The notes under the pieces are model-generated. The model saw only the letters and a list, made by a program, of their open reading frames with translations, did not search any database and was not told the origin of the DNA. The translations under genes were made by a program, and so were the position numbers. DNA of 64,000 nucleotides from Nocardia neocaledoniensis (GTDB lineage Bacteria > Actinomycetota > Actinomycetes > Mycobacteriales > Mycobacteriaceae). The stretch is from contig NZ_QGTL01000017.1 in NCBI RefSeq assembly GCF_003182135.1, forward strand, positions 80,257-144,256, written 5' to 3'. Shown here in pieces: positions 25,866-34,081 of the stretch. The number at the start of each line of letters is the position of its first letter. The first letter of the stretch is position 1.

Positions 25866-26819
25866 ATGCGTATTCCGTTCGATCCACGGCGCAGCAAGCG
25901 CAGGACGAATCCCGACGGCACCATGTCGTTGGTCGAGCACCTGCAGGAACTGCGCACGCGGCTGTTGCTCGCGCTGGCCGCCATCGCGGTCACCACGCTG
26001 ATCGGCTTCTTCTGGTACGCGCATTCGTTCCTCGGGCTCGAGAGCCTCGGCGAGATCCTGCGTGGCCCCTACTGCGCGCTGCCCGAGTCGGCCCGCGCCA
26101 GCCTGAGCCCCGACGGCGCCTGTCGTCTGCTGGCGACCGCGCCGTTCGAGCAGTTCATGCTGCGCCTGAAGGTCGGCTTCACCGCGGGCGTGGTGCTGGC
26201 GGCGCCGTTCTGGCTCTATCAGCTGTGGGCGTTCATCACCCCTGGCCTCTACGCCAAGGAACGCCGGTACGCGGTCGGGTTCGTCACCGCGGGCAGCGTG
26301 CTGTTCGTCACGGGCGCGGTGCTGGCCTACATCGTCGTCTCGCACGCGTTGTCGTTCCTGCTCACCATCGGTGACAACGTCCAGATCACCGCGCTCAGCG
26401 GTTCCCAGTATTTCGGCTTCATCATCCAGCTGCTGATCATCTTCGGCGTCAGCTTCGAGACGCCACTGGTGATCATCGGGCTGAACCTGGTGGGCGTGCT
26501 GCCCTACGAGAAGCTCAAGGCGTGGCGGCGCGGGCTCATCTTCGGCCTGTTCGTCTTCGCGGCCGTCGTGACCCCGCAGGACCCGTTCTCGATGCTCGCG
26601 CTGGCCCTCGCGCTCACGGTGCTGTTCGAACTGGCGGTGCAGTTCGCCCGGTTCAACGACGCGCGCCGGGCCCGCCGCGAAGCCGCCGAGGGCTGGGGCC
26701 CGCTCTCCGACGAGGAGGCCTCGCCGCTGGACACGCCGGAGCCGGTGGCTCCCGCCGACCCCGTCGCGCCCCCGGAGAAAACCACCCGTCCGGTGTCGGA
26801 CTACTCCGATACCCTCTGA
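25866..26819 (+). CDS. tatC: Sec-independent translocase subunit TatC
   Basis: A 317-residue six-helix receptor for twin-arginine signal peptides. MSLVEHLQELRTRLL (about residues 20-34) contains the conserved signal-binding Glu/Arg surface, and FELAVQF ends the last helix. The C-terminal tail after about residue 265 is long, acidic and Pro-rich, as in other mycolata. The start of the helY promoter lies within its last codons. Confidence 0.96.
   Translation: MRIPFDPRRSKRRTNPDGTMSLVEHLQELRTRLLLALAAIAVTTLIGFFWYAHSFLGLESLGEILRGPYCALPESARASLSPDGACRLLATAPFEQFMLRLKVGFTAGVVLAAPFWLYQLWAFITPGLYAKERRYAVGFVTAGSVLFVTGAVLAYIVVSHALSFLLTIGDNVQITALSGSQYFGFIIQLLIIFGVSFETPLVIIGLNLVGVLPYEKLKAWRRGLIFGLFVFAAVVTPQDPFSMLALALALTVLFELAVQFARFNDARRARREAAEGWGPLSDEEASPLDTPEPVAPADPVAPPEKTTRPVSDYSDTL
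26810..26815 (+). promoter_or_regulatory. -10 element of helY inside the end of tatC
   Basis: TACCCT overlaps the last tatC codons and ends 7 bases before GTG 26823. It suggests an internal leaderless promoter for helY besides read-through from tatAC. Confidence 0.45.
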
Positions 26820-26822
26820 CGG

Positions 26823-29519
26823 GTGACCGATTCTCCCGCGCGGGCCAACGAGTTGGCGCAGTTCGCCAGCGAAATCTCCTTCGAACTCGACCCCTTCCAG
26901 CGGACCGCCTGCGCGGCCCTGGAGGACGGGCACAGCGTGCTCGTGTGCGCGCCCACCGGCGCGGGCAAGACGATCGTGGGCGAGTTCGCGGTGCACATGG
27001 CGCTGGCCTCGGGCGGCAAATGCTTCTACACCACCCCGATCAAGGCGCTGTCGAATCAGAAGTTCGCCGACCTGACCGCGCGCTACGGCCGCGACAGCGT
27101 CGGCCTGCTCACCGGTGACCAGTCGATCAACCCCGACGCGCCGGTCGTGGTGATGACCACCGAGGTCCTGCGCAACATGCTCTACGCGTCCTCCGACGCG
27201 CTGCGTGGGCTGTCCTATGTCGTCATGGACGAGGTGCACTACCTGGCCGACCGGTTCCGCGGCGCGGTGTGGGAAGAGGTGATCCTGCACCTGTCCCCGG
27301 ACGTGCGGCTGGTGAGCCTGTCGGCGACGGTGTCGAACGCCGAGGAGTTCGGCGCCTGGATGGAGACCGTCCGCGGCGACACCGCGGTGGTCGTCGACGA
27401 GACCAGGCCGGTGCCGCTGTGGCAGCACGTGATGGTCGGCAAGCGGATGTTCGACCTGTTCGACACCAAGTCCAGCGATCAGAAGGTCCTCGTCGACGAG
27501 GACCTGGTGCGGTTCATCCGCCAGCGCGAGGCCGCCGACCGCATGCAGGGCTACGGCGGACCGCGCGGTCGCGGGGGCCGCGGCAACTTCCGGCCGCTGC
27601 CACGTCCCGAGGTGCTGGCCCGTCTCGACGAGGAGGGCCTGCTCCCGGCGATCACGTTCATCTTCAGCCGCGCGGGCTGCGACGGCGCGCTGGCCCAGTG
27701 CCTGCGTGCCCGGCTCGATCTGAGCAGGCCGGGCGAGGCCGAGCGGATCGACGAGATCATCGAGAAGCACACCGGCGACCTGCCCAAGGGTGATCTCGAG
27801 GTGCTCGGCTACTGGGAGTGGCGCGAGGCACTGCACCGTGGCCTCGCCGCGCACCACGCGGGCATGCTGCCGGCCTTCCGGCACACGGTCGAGGAACTGT
27901 TCGTCCAGGGCCTGGTGCGCGCGGTGTTCGCCACCGAGACCCTGGCCCTCGGCATCAACATGCCCGCGCGGACCGTGGTGCTCGAGCGCCTGGTCAAGTT
28001 CAACGGCGAATCGCACGCCGAACTCACGCCGGGGGAGTACACCCAGCTCACCGGCCGCGCGGGGCGGCGCGGCATCGATGTCGAGGGCCACGCCGTGGTG
28101 CTCTGGCAGCCCGAGGTCGACACCAGCGCCGTCGCCGGCCTGGCCTCCACCAGGACCTATCCGCTGCGCAGTTCCTTCCGGCCCGGCTACAACATGTCGA
28201 TCAACCTGATCGACCGGTTGGGCGCGCAGGAGGCGCGCGGCCTGCTCGAGCGCTCCTTCGCCCAGTTCCAGGCCGACCGTTCGGTCGTCGGCCTGGTCCG
28301 CGGCATCGAGCGCAACCAGGGCGCGCTGCGCAAACTGGAGAGCCAGCTCGGCGGTGTCGACGGCGGCTTCATGGAGTACCTGTCGTTGCGCGACCGGATC
28401 AAGCAGCGTGAACGCGAGCTGCAACAGCAGGGGCGGGCCGATCGGCGCGGGGCGGCGGTCAAGGCGTTGATCGGGCTGCGCCGCGGCGACGTGGTGGCCA
28501 TCCCGTCGGGCCGCCGTGCCGGTCTGGCCGTCATCCTGGAACCCGATCAGACCCCCGGCGATCCGCGGCCCCTGGTGCTCACCGAGGACCACTGGGCGGG
28601 CCGGATCTCCGCGGCCGACTTCCCGGTGCCCGCGGAGGCGCTCGGGCACATGCGGCTGCCGCGCCGCGTCGACCACCGCACCGCGCGCATCCGCCGCGAT
28701 CTCGCCTCGGCCCTGCGCAGCACCGGCATCTCCGCGCCGGGCAGGCGCAGGCGCAACGATCACACCCGCGCGGGCGAGGACAGGGAACTGTCGACGTTGC
28801 GGCGCAGCCTGCGTTCGCATCCGGCGCACAGCCGCCCCGACCGCGAGCAGATGAGCCGCACCGGGGAGCGCTACGCGCGGCTGGCCCGCGAGACCGAGTC
28901 GATGCGCCAGAAGGTTGCCGCGACGACGAATTCGCTGGCCCGCACCTTCGACCGCATCGTCGGCCTGCTCGAGGAGCGCGGGTTCGTCGAGCGCGGTGAG
29001 GTCACCGCCGACGGCCGTCGGCTGGCCCGGATCTACGCCGAGAGCGATCTGGTCGTCGCCGAGGCGCTGCGGCAGGGGATCTGGCGCGGTCTCGGCCCGG
29101 CCGAACTCGCGGCCGTGGTGTCCACGTTGGTGTACGAATCCCGCTCCGAAGGCGGGTTCCTCACCGCGTCCGGACCCACCGAACCCATCCGGCGGGCGGT
29201 GGGCGCCACCATCGAGGTGTGGTCGCAGCTGCGGGCCGACGAGGCGCGGCACAAGCTGCCGCCGACCCGCGAACCCGACCTCGGTTTCGTCGGCGGCGTC
29301 TACAAGTGGGCGCGTGGCGACGCATTGGCCGAGGCGTTGCTGGCCAGTGGCGATCAGGGCACGCCGCTGTCGGCGGGCGACTTCGTGCGCTGGTGCCGAC
29401 AGGTGATCGACCTGCTCGACCAGATCCACAACACCGCCGACGACACCGAGATCGCGGGTACCGCGGCCAAGGCCGTGCGCGCGGTGCGGCGGGGTGTCGT
29501 CGCAGTGGACGCCGCGTAG
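26823..29519 (+). CDS. helY: Ski2/Mtr4-like DEAD/DEAH helicase HelY
   Basis: An 898-residue superfamily 2 helicase. Walker A APTGAGKT (near residue 46), Walker B MDEVHYLADR, SLSATVSN motif III, and QLTGRAGRRGID motif VI. A long insertion (RGRGGRGNF, about 245-255) and a C-terminal domain with a coiled region follow. Orthologues (M. tuberculosis Rv2092c) resemble the RNA helicases Ski2/Mtr4, so a role in RNA turnover is likely but unproven. It starts 3 bases after the tatC stop. Confidence 0.93.
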   Translation: MTDSPARANELAQFASEISFELDPFQRTACAALEDGHSVLVCAPTGAGKTIVGEFAVHMALASGGKCFYTTPIKALSNQKFADLTARYGRDSVGLLTGDQSINPDAPVVVMTTEVLRNMLYASSDALRGLSYVVMDEVHYLADRFRGAVWEEVILHLSPDVRLVSLSATVSNAEEFGAWMETVRGDTAVVVDETRPVPLWQHVMVGKRMFDLFDTKSSDQKVLVDEDLVRFIRQREAADRMQGYGGPRGRGGRGNFRPLPRPEVLARLDEEGLLPAITFIFSRAGCDGALAQCLRARLDLSRPGEAERIDEIIEKHTGDLPKGDLEVLGYWEWREALHRGLAAHHAGMLPAFRHTVEELFVQGLVRAVFATETLALGINMPARTVVLERLVKFNGESHAELTPGEYTQLTGRAGRRGIDVEGHAVVLWQPEVDTSAVAGLASTRTYPLRSSFRPGYNMSINLIDRLGAQEARGLLERSFAQFQADRSVVGLVRGIERNQGALRKLESQLGGVDGGFMEYLSLRDRIKQRERELQQQGRADRRGAAVKALIGLRRGDVVAIPSGRRAGLAVILEPDQTPGDPRPLVLTEDHWAGRISAADFPVPAEALGHMRLPRRVDHRTARIRRDLASALRSTGISAPGRRRRNDHTRAGEDRELSTLRRSLRSHPAHSRPDREQMSRTGERYARLARETESMRQKVAATTNSLARTFDRIVGLLEERGFVERGEVTADGRRLARIYAESDLVVAEALRQGIWRGLGPAELAAVVSTLVYESRSEGGFLTASGPTEPIRRAVGATIEVWSQLRADEARHKLPPTREPDLGFVGGVYKWARGDALAEALLASGDQGTPLSAGDFVRWCRQVIDLLDQIHNTADDTEIAGTAAKAVRAVRRGVVAVDAA

Positions 29520-29638
29520 TGGATTCGTCTGTGATTTGATTTCCTGGCGTACCGACCGTGATGGCGGAGTCGTGCGAAAGCGGCTGGCCTGGCGCGGGGG
29601 GCTACCGTATGTACAACGATGCGAGTGGAGGCGAGTGG

Positions 29639-30361
29639 ATGAGCGGCCCGTACGGACCGAATGGCCCAGGGGAGGGAAGCAACGATCCCACCCAGCACTG
29701 GGGAGGTCAGCAGGGGGCCGGCGGCGCCGGACCCACCCAGCACTGGGGCGGTGCGGCGCAACCGCCGCAGGACCCGCAACAGGCACAACCCACCCAGCAC
29801 TGGGGTGGCCAGCAGCCGCAGCAGCAGTGGGGACAGCAGCCGCAGCAGCCCGCCCAGCAGCCGCAGTGGGGTCAGCCGCCGCAGCAGCCGACCGGCCCGC
29901 AGCAGCAGTGGGGTCAGACCCAGCCGCCGCCGCAGGACTGGAACGCCCAGGCGGCCGGCGCCCAGCAGTGGGGCCAGCAGCCCCAGCAGCAGTGGGGTCA
30001 GCAGCCGCAGCAGCAGTGGGGACAGCAGCCGCAGCAGGCGCCCGGCGCCAAGAAGGGCAAGGGGCTGGTGATCGGCCTCGTCGTGGCCGGTGTGCTGGTG
30101 CTCGCCGCCGTGATCGGCCTGCTGCTCGTCGTGTTCTCCTCCGACGAACTCGACAACACCGCGGTCCAGGACGGCGTCTCGCGCGTGCTGAAGGACTCCT
30201 ACGGCATCGCCGACGTCTCCGACGTGTCGTGCCCGTCGGGCCAGAAGGTCGAGGTCGACGCGACCTTCACCTGCGACCTGAAGGTCAGCGGTGAGGCCAA
30301 GAAGGTCAGCATCAAGATCACCAAGGACGACGGCACCTACGAGGTCGGTCGCCCGAACTAG
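29639..30361 (+). CDS. Q/P-rich membrane protein with DUF4333 domain
   Basis: A 240-residue protein. Residues 1-140 are low complexity: three or four DPTQHWGG-type repeats, then many QQWGQ/QPQQ units. A single membrane helix (LVIGLVVAGVLVLAAVIGLLL) follows, then a C-terminal extracytoplasmic DUF4333 domain with a conserved Cys pair (DVSCPSGQ and FTCDLKV). Rv2091c holds the same place after helY in M. tuberculosis. Start chosen at 29639 with GGAGG about 8 bases before it; an ATG at 29609 is possible. Function unknown. Confidence 0.8.
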   Translation: MSGPYGPNGPGEGSNDPTQHWGGQQGAGGAGPTQHWGGAAQPPQDPQQAQPTQHWGGQQPQQQWGQQPQQPAQQPQWGQPPQQPTGPQQQWGQTQPPPQDWNAQAAGAQQWGQQPQQQWGQQPQQQWGQQPQQAPGAKKGKGLVIGLVVAGVLVLAAVIGLLLVVFSSDELDNTAVQDGVSRVLKDSYGIADVSDVSCPSGQKVEVDATFTCDLKVSGEAKKVSIKITKDDGTYEVGRPN

Positions 30362-30379
30362 GCTGGGGCCGTAGTCGTT

Positions 30380-30411
30380 CCGGGCCGCTCGCGTATTCGC
30401 GGGCGGCCCGG
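30380..30411. terminator. bidirectional hairpin between DUF4333 and exonuclease genes
   Basis: A 9-bp stem (CCGGGCCGC/GCGGCCCGG) extends through a T-G step into CGCG-TATT-CGCG. It sits between two convergent genes, 18 bases after the DUF4333 stop. Confidence 0.8.
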
Positions 30412-30418
30412 CGTCGTC

Positions 30419-31393
30419 TCAGGCGCGGTGCACCGCGGTGAGCGCGGTGACCAGGCGGGTGATCGGGCTCTCCGCGTTGTAGGCGGTGGCCAGCGCGAGC
30501 AGCCGGTCCGGGTCGGCCGGGGTGATCGGCAGCGCTTCGGGTCCGGACAGGATCACCTCGGCGTCGCGGACCACCTGGACCACCGGCGCCGCGGCCTTCA
30601 GATAGTCCTGTGCCGCCACGAGTTTCGCGCGCAGCCCCTTGGCGAGGTCCGCCTCCGGATCGTCGACGGCCGCCATCAGCGCGTCGAGGGAACCGAACTT
30701 CGAGATGAGTTGCGCTGCCGACTTGTCCCCGATCCCGGCGACGCCGGGCAGCCCGTCGGAGGCGTCGCCGCGCAGGGTCGCCATGTCGGCGTAGGCGGGG
30801 CCGGCGTTCTGCTGCGGCACACCGTATTTCGCCGCGACCTCGGCGGGCCCGAACAGCTCGGCCTTGGCCAGCCCGCGGCCGGCGTACAGCACGCGCACCG
30901 GCGGGGCCGGATCGTCGCGCACCAGTTGCAGCAGATCGCGGTCGCCGCTGACCACGACCACCGGATCGCGGCGTTCCCGGCTGGCGAGGGTGCCCAGCAC
31001 GTCGTCGGCCTCGAGCCCCTCGGCGCCGCCGGTGGCGATACCCGCGGCCGCGAGCACCTCGATGATCATCTCGACCTGCGGGGTGAGCGTGTCGGGTACC
31101 TCCTCGGCGCCGGGCGCCGCGCCGACGCTGGTGTCGAGGCGGTGCGCCTTGTACGAGGGCACCAGCGCCACCCGGAACGGCGGTCGCCAGTCCAGGTCGA
31201 GACCGACCACGAGCCTGCTCGGCCGGTGCTTGGTGATCAGCGAGGCCACCATGTCGGTGAAGCCGCGCAACGCGTTCACCGAGCGCCCGTCGGCCGCCCT
31301 GAGCTTGTCGGGGATCGCGTAGTAGGCGCGGAACCAGAGGCTGGCGCCGTCGAGGATCAGCAGGGGGCCACGGGGATTCTGGTCATCGGTCAC
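30419..31393 (-). CDS. 5'-3' exonuclease (Pol I N-terminal domain-like)
   Basis: A 324-residue FEN-type nuclease like the 5' nuclease domain of DNA polymerase I. LLILDGASLWFRAYYAIP starts the PIN fold, GLEADDVLGTLA holds the acidic metal ligands, VVVVSGDRDLLQLV continues them, and the helix-hairpin-helix DGLPGVAGIGDKSAAQLI binds DNA. Orthologue of Rv2090 in the same position. GTG 31393 is chosen; CACAAT ends 7 bases upstream, consistent with a leaderless start. The frame continues 29 codons upstream without similarity. Confidence 0.9.
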   Translation of the reverse strand: MTDDQNPRGPLLILDGASLWFRAYYAIPDKLRAADGRSVNALRGFTDMVASLITKHRPSRLVVGLDLDWRPPFRVALVPSYKAHRLDTSVGAAPGAEEVPDTLTPQVEMIIEVLAAAGIATGGAEGLEADDVLGTLASRERRDPVVVVSGDRDLLQLVRDDPAPPVRVLYAGRGLAKAELFGPAEVAAKYGVPQQNAGPAYADMATLRGDASDGLPGVAGIGDKSAAQLISKFGSLDALMAAVDDPEADLAKGLRAKLVAAQDYLKAAAPVVQVVRDAEVILSGPEALPITPADPDRLLALATAYNAESPITRLVTALTAVHRA

Positions 31394-31524
31394 GGGCTCG
31401 ATTGTGCCCCGAGCCACCGACGCGGTGCCCGAGGGCCGCGACGGTGGCCGCCGGTGTCGCGCAAGGCCACGATCGGGCAACCGTTCCTGTGCGGGCCCCG
31501 TCCCGCCGGGTAACGTCGGAACCT

Positions 31525-32652
31525 ATGAGCGCGCACACGGATGCCAGGTTCGCGGCGGAGGTCTACGGTCAGCGGCTGGAGCGGGCGGTGGAGTTGATGC
31601 GCGCGGCGCATCTGGACGCCCTGCTGATCACCCCCGGTCCCGATCTGCGGTACCTGATCGGTTCGGCCGCGGAATCCTTCGAACGGCTCACCTGTCTGGT
31701 GATCCCCGCCGACGGGGCCACGCCCTCGGTCGTGATCCCGAAACTGGAGCTGGCCGCCCTGGAGGGCTCGGCCGCGGGTGAGCTCGGGCTGCCGATCATG
31801 GACTGGGTCGACGGTGTCGACCCGTACCAGCTGGTGCGCTCGACACTGCACGCCGGTTCGCGGATCGCCGTGGCCGACGCCATGCCCGCGCTGCACCTGA
31901 TCCCGCTCGCGGAGTCGACCACCGGGCTGCCCGCGTCGGCGACGCCGGTGCTGCGGCAGTCGCGAATGATCAAGGACGAGGCCGAGATCGACGCCCTGCG
32001 CCGGGCGGGCGCGGCGATCGACCGCGTGCACGCGCGGATGGGCGAGTTCCTGCGGCCCGGCCGCACCGAGGCGGAGGTGGCCGCCGACATCACCGCCGCG
32101 ATCATCGAGGAGGGCCACACCGAGGCGGCCTTCGTCATCGTGGGCAGCGGACCGCACGGCGCCGATCCGCATCACGCGGTGTCCGACCGCGTCATCGAGG
32201 CCGGCGACGTGGTCGTCATCGACATCGGCGGCCCCGTGGAACCCGGCTACTTCTCCGACTCCACCCGCACCTACGTGCTCGGCGCGCCGAGCAAGCAGGT
32301 GGCCGAGCGGATGGCGCTGCTGGAGGCGGCCCAGGCCGCCGCTGTCGCCGCCGTGCGCCCCGGGGTGACCGCGGAATCCATCGACGCCGCCGCGCGCACT
32401 CTGCTGGCCGACGCGGGCCTCGGCGACGCCTTCGTGCACCGCACCGGCCACGGCATCGGCCTGTCGGTCCACGAGGAGCCCTACATCGTCGCGGGCAACG
32501 ACCTCGTGCTCGAGCCCGGCATGGCGTTCAGCATCGAACCGGGCATCTACTTCCGCGGCGAGTGGGGTGCCCGCATCGAGGACATCGTCGTGGTCACCGC
32601 CGACGGCGTGGAGTCGATGAACAACCGGCCGCACGGACTCACGCAGCTGTAA
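31525..32652 (+). CDS. pepE: M24-family metallopeptidase (Xaa-Pro dipeptidase PepE)
   Basis: A 375-residue cytosolic aminopeptidase-P/prolidase fold protein, the length of M. tuberculosis PepE (Rv2089c). The N-terminal creatinase-like domain runs to about residue 135. The C-terminal pita-bread domain has the metal ligands in VIDIGG/YFSDSTRT, the His in HRTGHGIGLSVHEEP, and the two Glu in SIEPGIYF and ARIEDIV. It cleaves Xaa-Pro dipeptides. Divergent from the exonuclease gene. Confidence 0.92.
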   Translation: MSAHTDARFAAEVYGQRLERAVELMRAAHLDALLITPGPDLRYLIGSAAESFERLTCLVIPADGATPSVVIPKLELAALEGSAAGELGLPIMDWVDGVDPYQLVRSTLHAGSRIAVADAMPALHLIPLAESTTGLPASATPVLRQSRMIKDEAEIDALRRAGAAIDRVHARMGEFLRPGRTEAEVAADITAAIIEEGHTEAAFVIVGSGPHGADPHHAVSDRVIEAGDVVVIDIGGPVEPGYFSDSTRTYVLGAPSKQVAERMALLEAAQAAAVAAVRPGVTAESIDAAARTLLADAGLGDAFVHRTGHGIGLSVHEEPYIVAGNDLVLEPGMAFSIEPGIYFRGEWGARIEDIVVVTADGVESMNNRPHGLTQL

Positions 32653-32667
32653 CCGGTTCGCGGGCAG

Positions 32668-33066
32668 CTACTTCAGCGTGCTCGACGACAGGACCCGGCG
32701 CACCTGGATCGCCACGACGACCCGCGTCGGGTTCGCACGCGGTACCCGGTAGCGCTCGGTGTAGCGGCGGACGGCTTCGGCGACGTCGTCGCTGTCGTCG
32801 AGCACCGTGGCAGGGCCCTCCAGCGTCAACCAGCGGGGGCCGTCGACCTGACTCACCGCGGCGTACCCGCCCCGCGCCGCATTGCGCGCCTTCACCGACG
32901 CGCCGTCGGTGATCACCCGCGCGATCCCGGCCTCGGGATCCCAGGTGAAGCCCACCGCGACCACATGCGGGGTCCCGTCCGCGCGCAGGGTCGTGAGGGT
33001 GGCCAGGTGCCGCTCGGTGACGAAGGCGAGCGCGGCGGGGGACAGCGAGGCGGTGGTGATCGGCAT
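32668..33066 (-). CDS. F420-dependent PPOX-class split-barrel reductase (Rv2074-like)
   Basis: A 132-residue FDOR-B split-barrel protein. LATLTTLRADGTPHVVAVGFTWD begins the barrel, with VKARNAARGG (basic F420-phosphate-binding segment) and WLTLEGPATV following. The syntenic Rv2074 of M. tuberculosis is an F420-dependent biliverdin reductase, so that role is possible; related PPOX proteins were once called pyridoxamine oxidases. It is convergent with pepE and divergent from the SDR. Confidence 0.8.
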   Translation of the reverse strand: MPITTASLSPAALAFVTERHLATLTTLRADGTPHVVAVGFTWDPEAGIARVITDGASVKARNAARGGYAAVSQVDGPRWLTLEGPATVLDDSDDVAEAVRRYTERYRVPRANPTRVVVAIQVRRVLSSSTLK

Positions 33067-33328
33067 GCGTCGACGCTAGCCGCCGCGCCGGGCGCCATCG
33101 CTGTCGAGGTCACCCGAGCCGGCCAGGTGCCGGTGCGCCATGCGATCCCGGCCGGGAGAGGTGACCGCCGCGGCGTCCCGCCGCCGAGCCGTGGAGCGCG
33201 CCCGGGCAGAACTGTGCGTCGCGCCCGACCGAGCGACGCCCATGGCCGGTCGTCCGGCGACAGCCTCCGCCCCGGCCCGGCGCCGGGGACGGCGATCTCG
33301 CGGGTGGCGGAGGTGACAGACTGGGCGC
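33067..33328. other. 262-bp intergenic gap
   Basis: No gene with convincing codon bias, RBS and family similarity is seen here. It should hold the promoters of the divergent Rv2074-like and SDR genes; a CAGACT box ends 6 bases before the SDR ATG. Confidence 0.4.
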
Positions 33329-34081
33329 ATGGGTACGCAGACGAGTGACGGACCGGTCCTGGTCCTGGGTGGGCGCAGCGAGATCGGCCTGGAGGTGGCG
33401 CGCAGGCTGGCGCCGGGACGGGTGGTGATCCTGGCCGCCCGTCGCGCGGGCATTCTGGACTCCGAGATCGAGCAGGTGCGTGCCGCGGGCGCGAGCGCCG
33501 TCCACGCTGTCGAATTCGACGCCGACGACACCGCCACCCACGCGCCGCTGCTGGAGAAGCTCGCCGCCGAGCACGGTGGCATCGGGACCGCGGTGCTGGC
33601 GTTCGGTGTGCTCGGCGATCAGGATCGCGCCGAGAGCGATCCGGCGCACGCCGTCGCCGTCGTGCACACCGACTACGTCGCCCAGGTCAGCGTCCTGACG
33701 ACACTGGCCACCCTGTTGCGCGCGCAGGGATTCGGTCAGATCGTCGTGTTCGGCTCCATCGCCGGTGTGCGCGTGCGCCGGGCCAACTACGTCTACGGCT
33801 CCGCCAAGGCCGGTCTGCACGGCTTCGCAGCCGGCCTCGGTGACGCTCTGCACGGCACCGGCGTCCAGCTCCTGCTGGTACGCCCCGGCTTCGTGATCGG
33901 CCGGATGACCACCGGCATGGACCCGGCCCCCATGTCCAGCACCCCCGGCCAGGTCGCCGACGCCGTCGTGCGCGCCCTCGGCAAGGGCGCCACCCGCGTC
34001 GCGGTCCCCGGCCGCCTGAACGTGGCCTTCTTCGTGATGGGCCTGATCCCGCAATTCATGTGGCGCCGGATGCCCCGGTGA
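33329..34081 (+). CDS. short-chain dehydrogenase (Rv2073c-like)
   Basis: A 250-residue SDR. LVLGGRSEIGLEVARRL is the nucleotide-binding motif, with G-R-S-E-I-G in place of the usual TGxxxGIG, and YVYGSAKAG holds the catalytic Tyr and Lys. The sequence style (GGRSEIG, FVMGLIPQFMWRRMP membrane-seeking tail) resembles the DprE2 branch, which reduces a decaprenyl-phosphate sugar, and Rv2073c at the syntenic position. The actual substrate is unknown. Overlaps cobL by 4 bases. Confidence 0.8.
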   Translation: MGTQTSDGPVLVLGGRSEIGLEVARRLAPGRVVILAARRAGILDSEIEQVRAAGASAVHAVEFDADDTATHAPLLEKLAAEHGGIGTAVLAFGVLGDQDRAESDPAHAVAVVHTDYVAQVSVLTTLATLLRAQGFGQIVVFGSIAGVRVRRANYVYGSAKAGLHGFAAGLGDALHGTGVQLLLVRPGFVIGRMTTGMDPAPMSSTPGQVADAVVRALGKGATRVAVPGRLNVAFFVMGLIPQFMWRRMPR

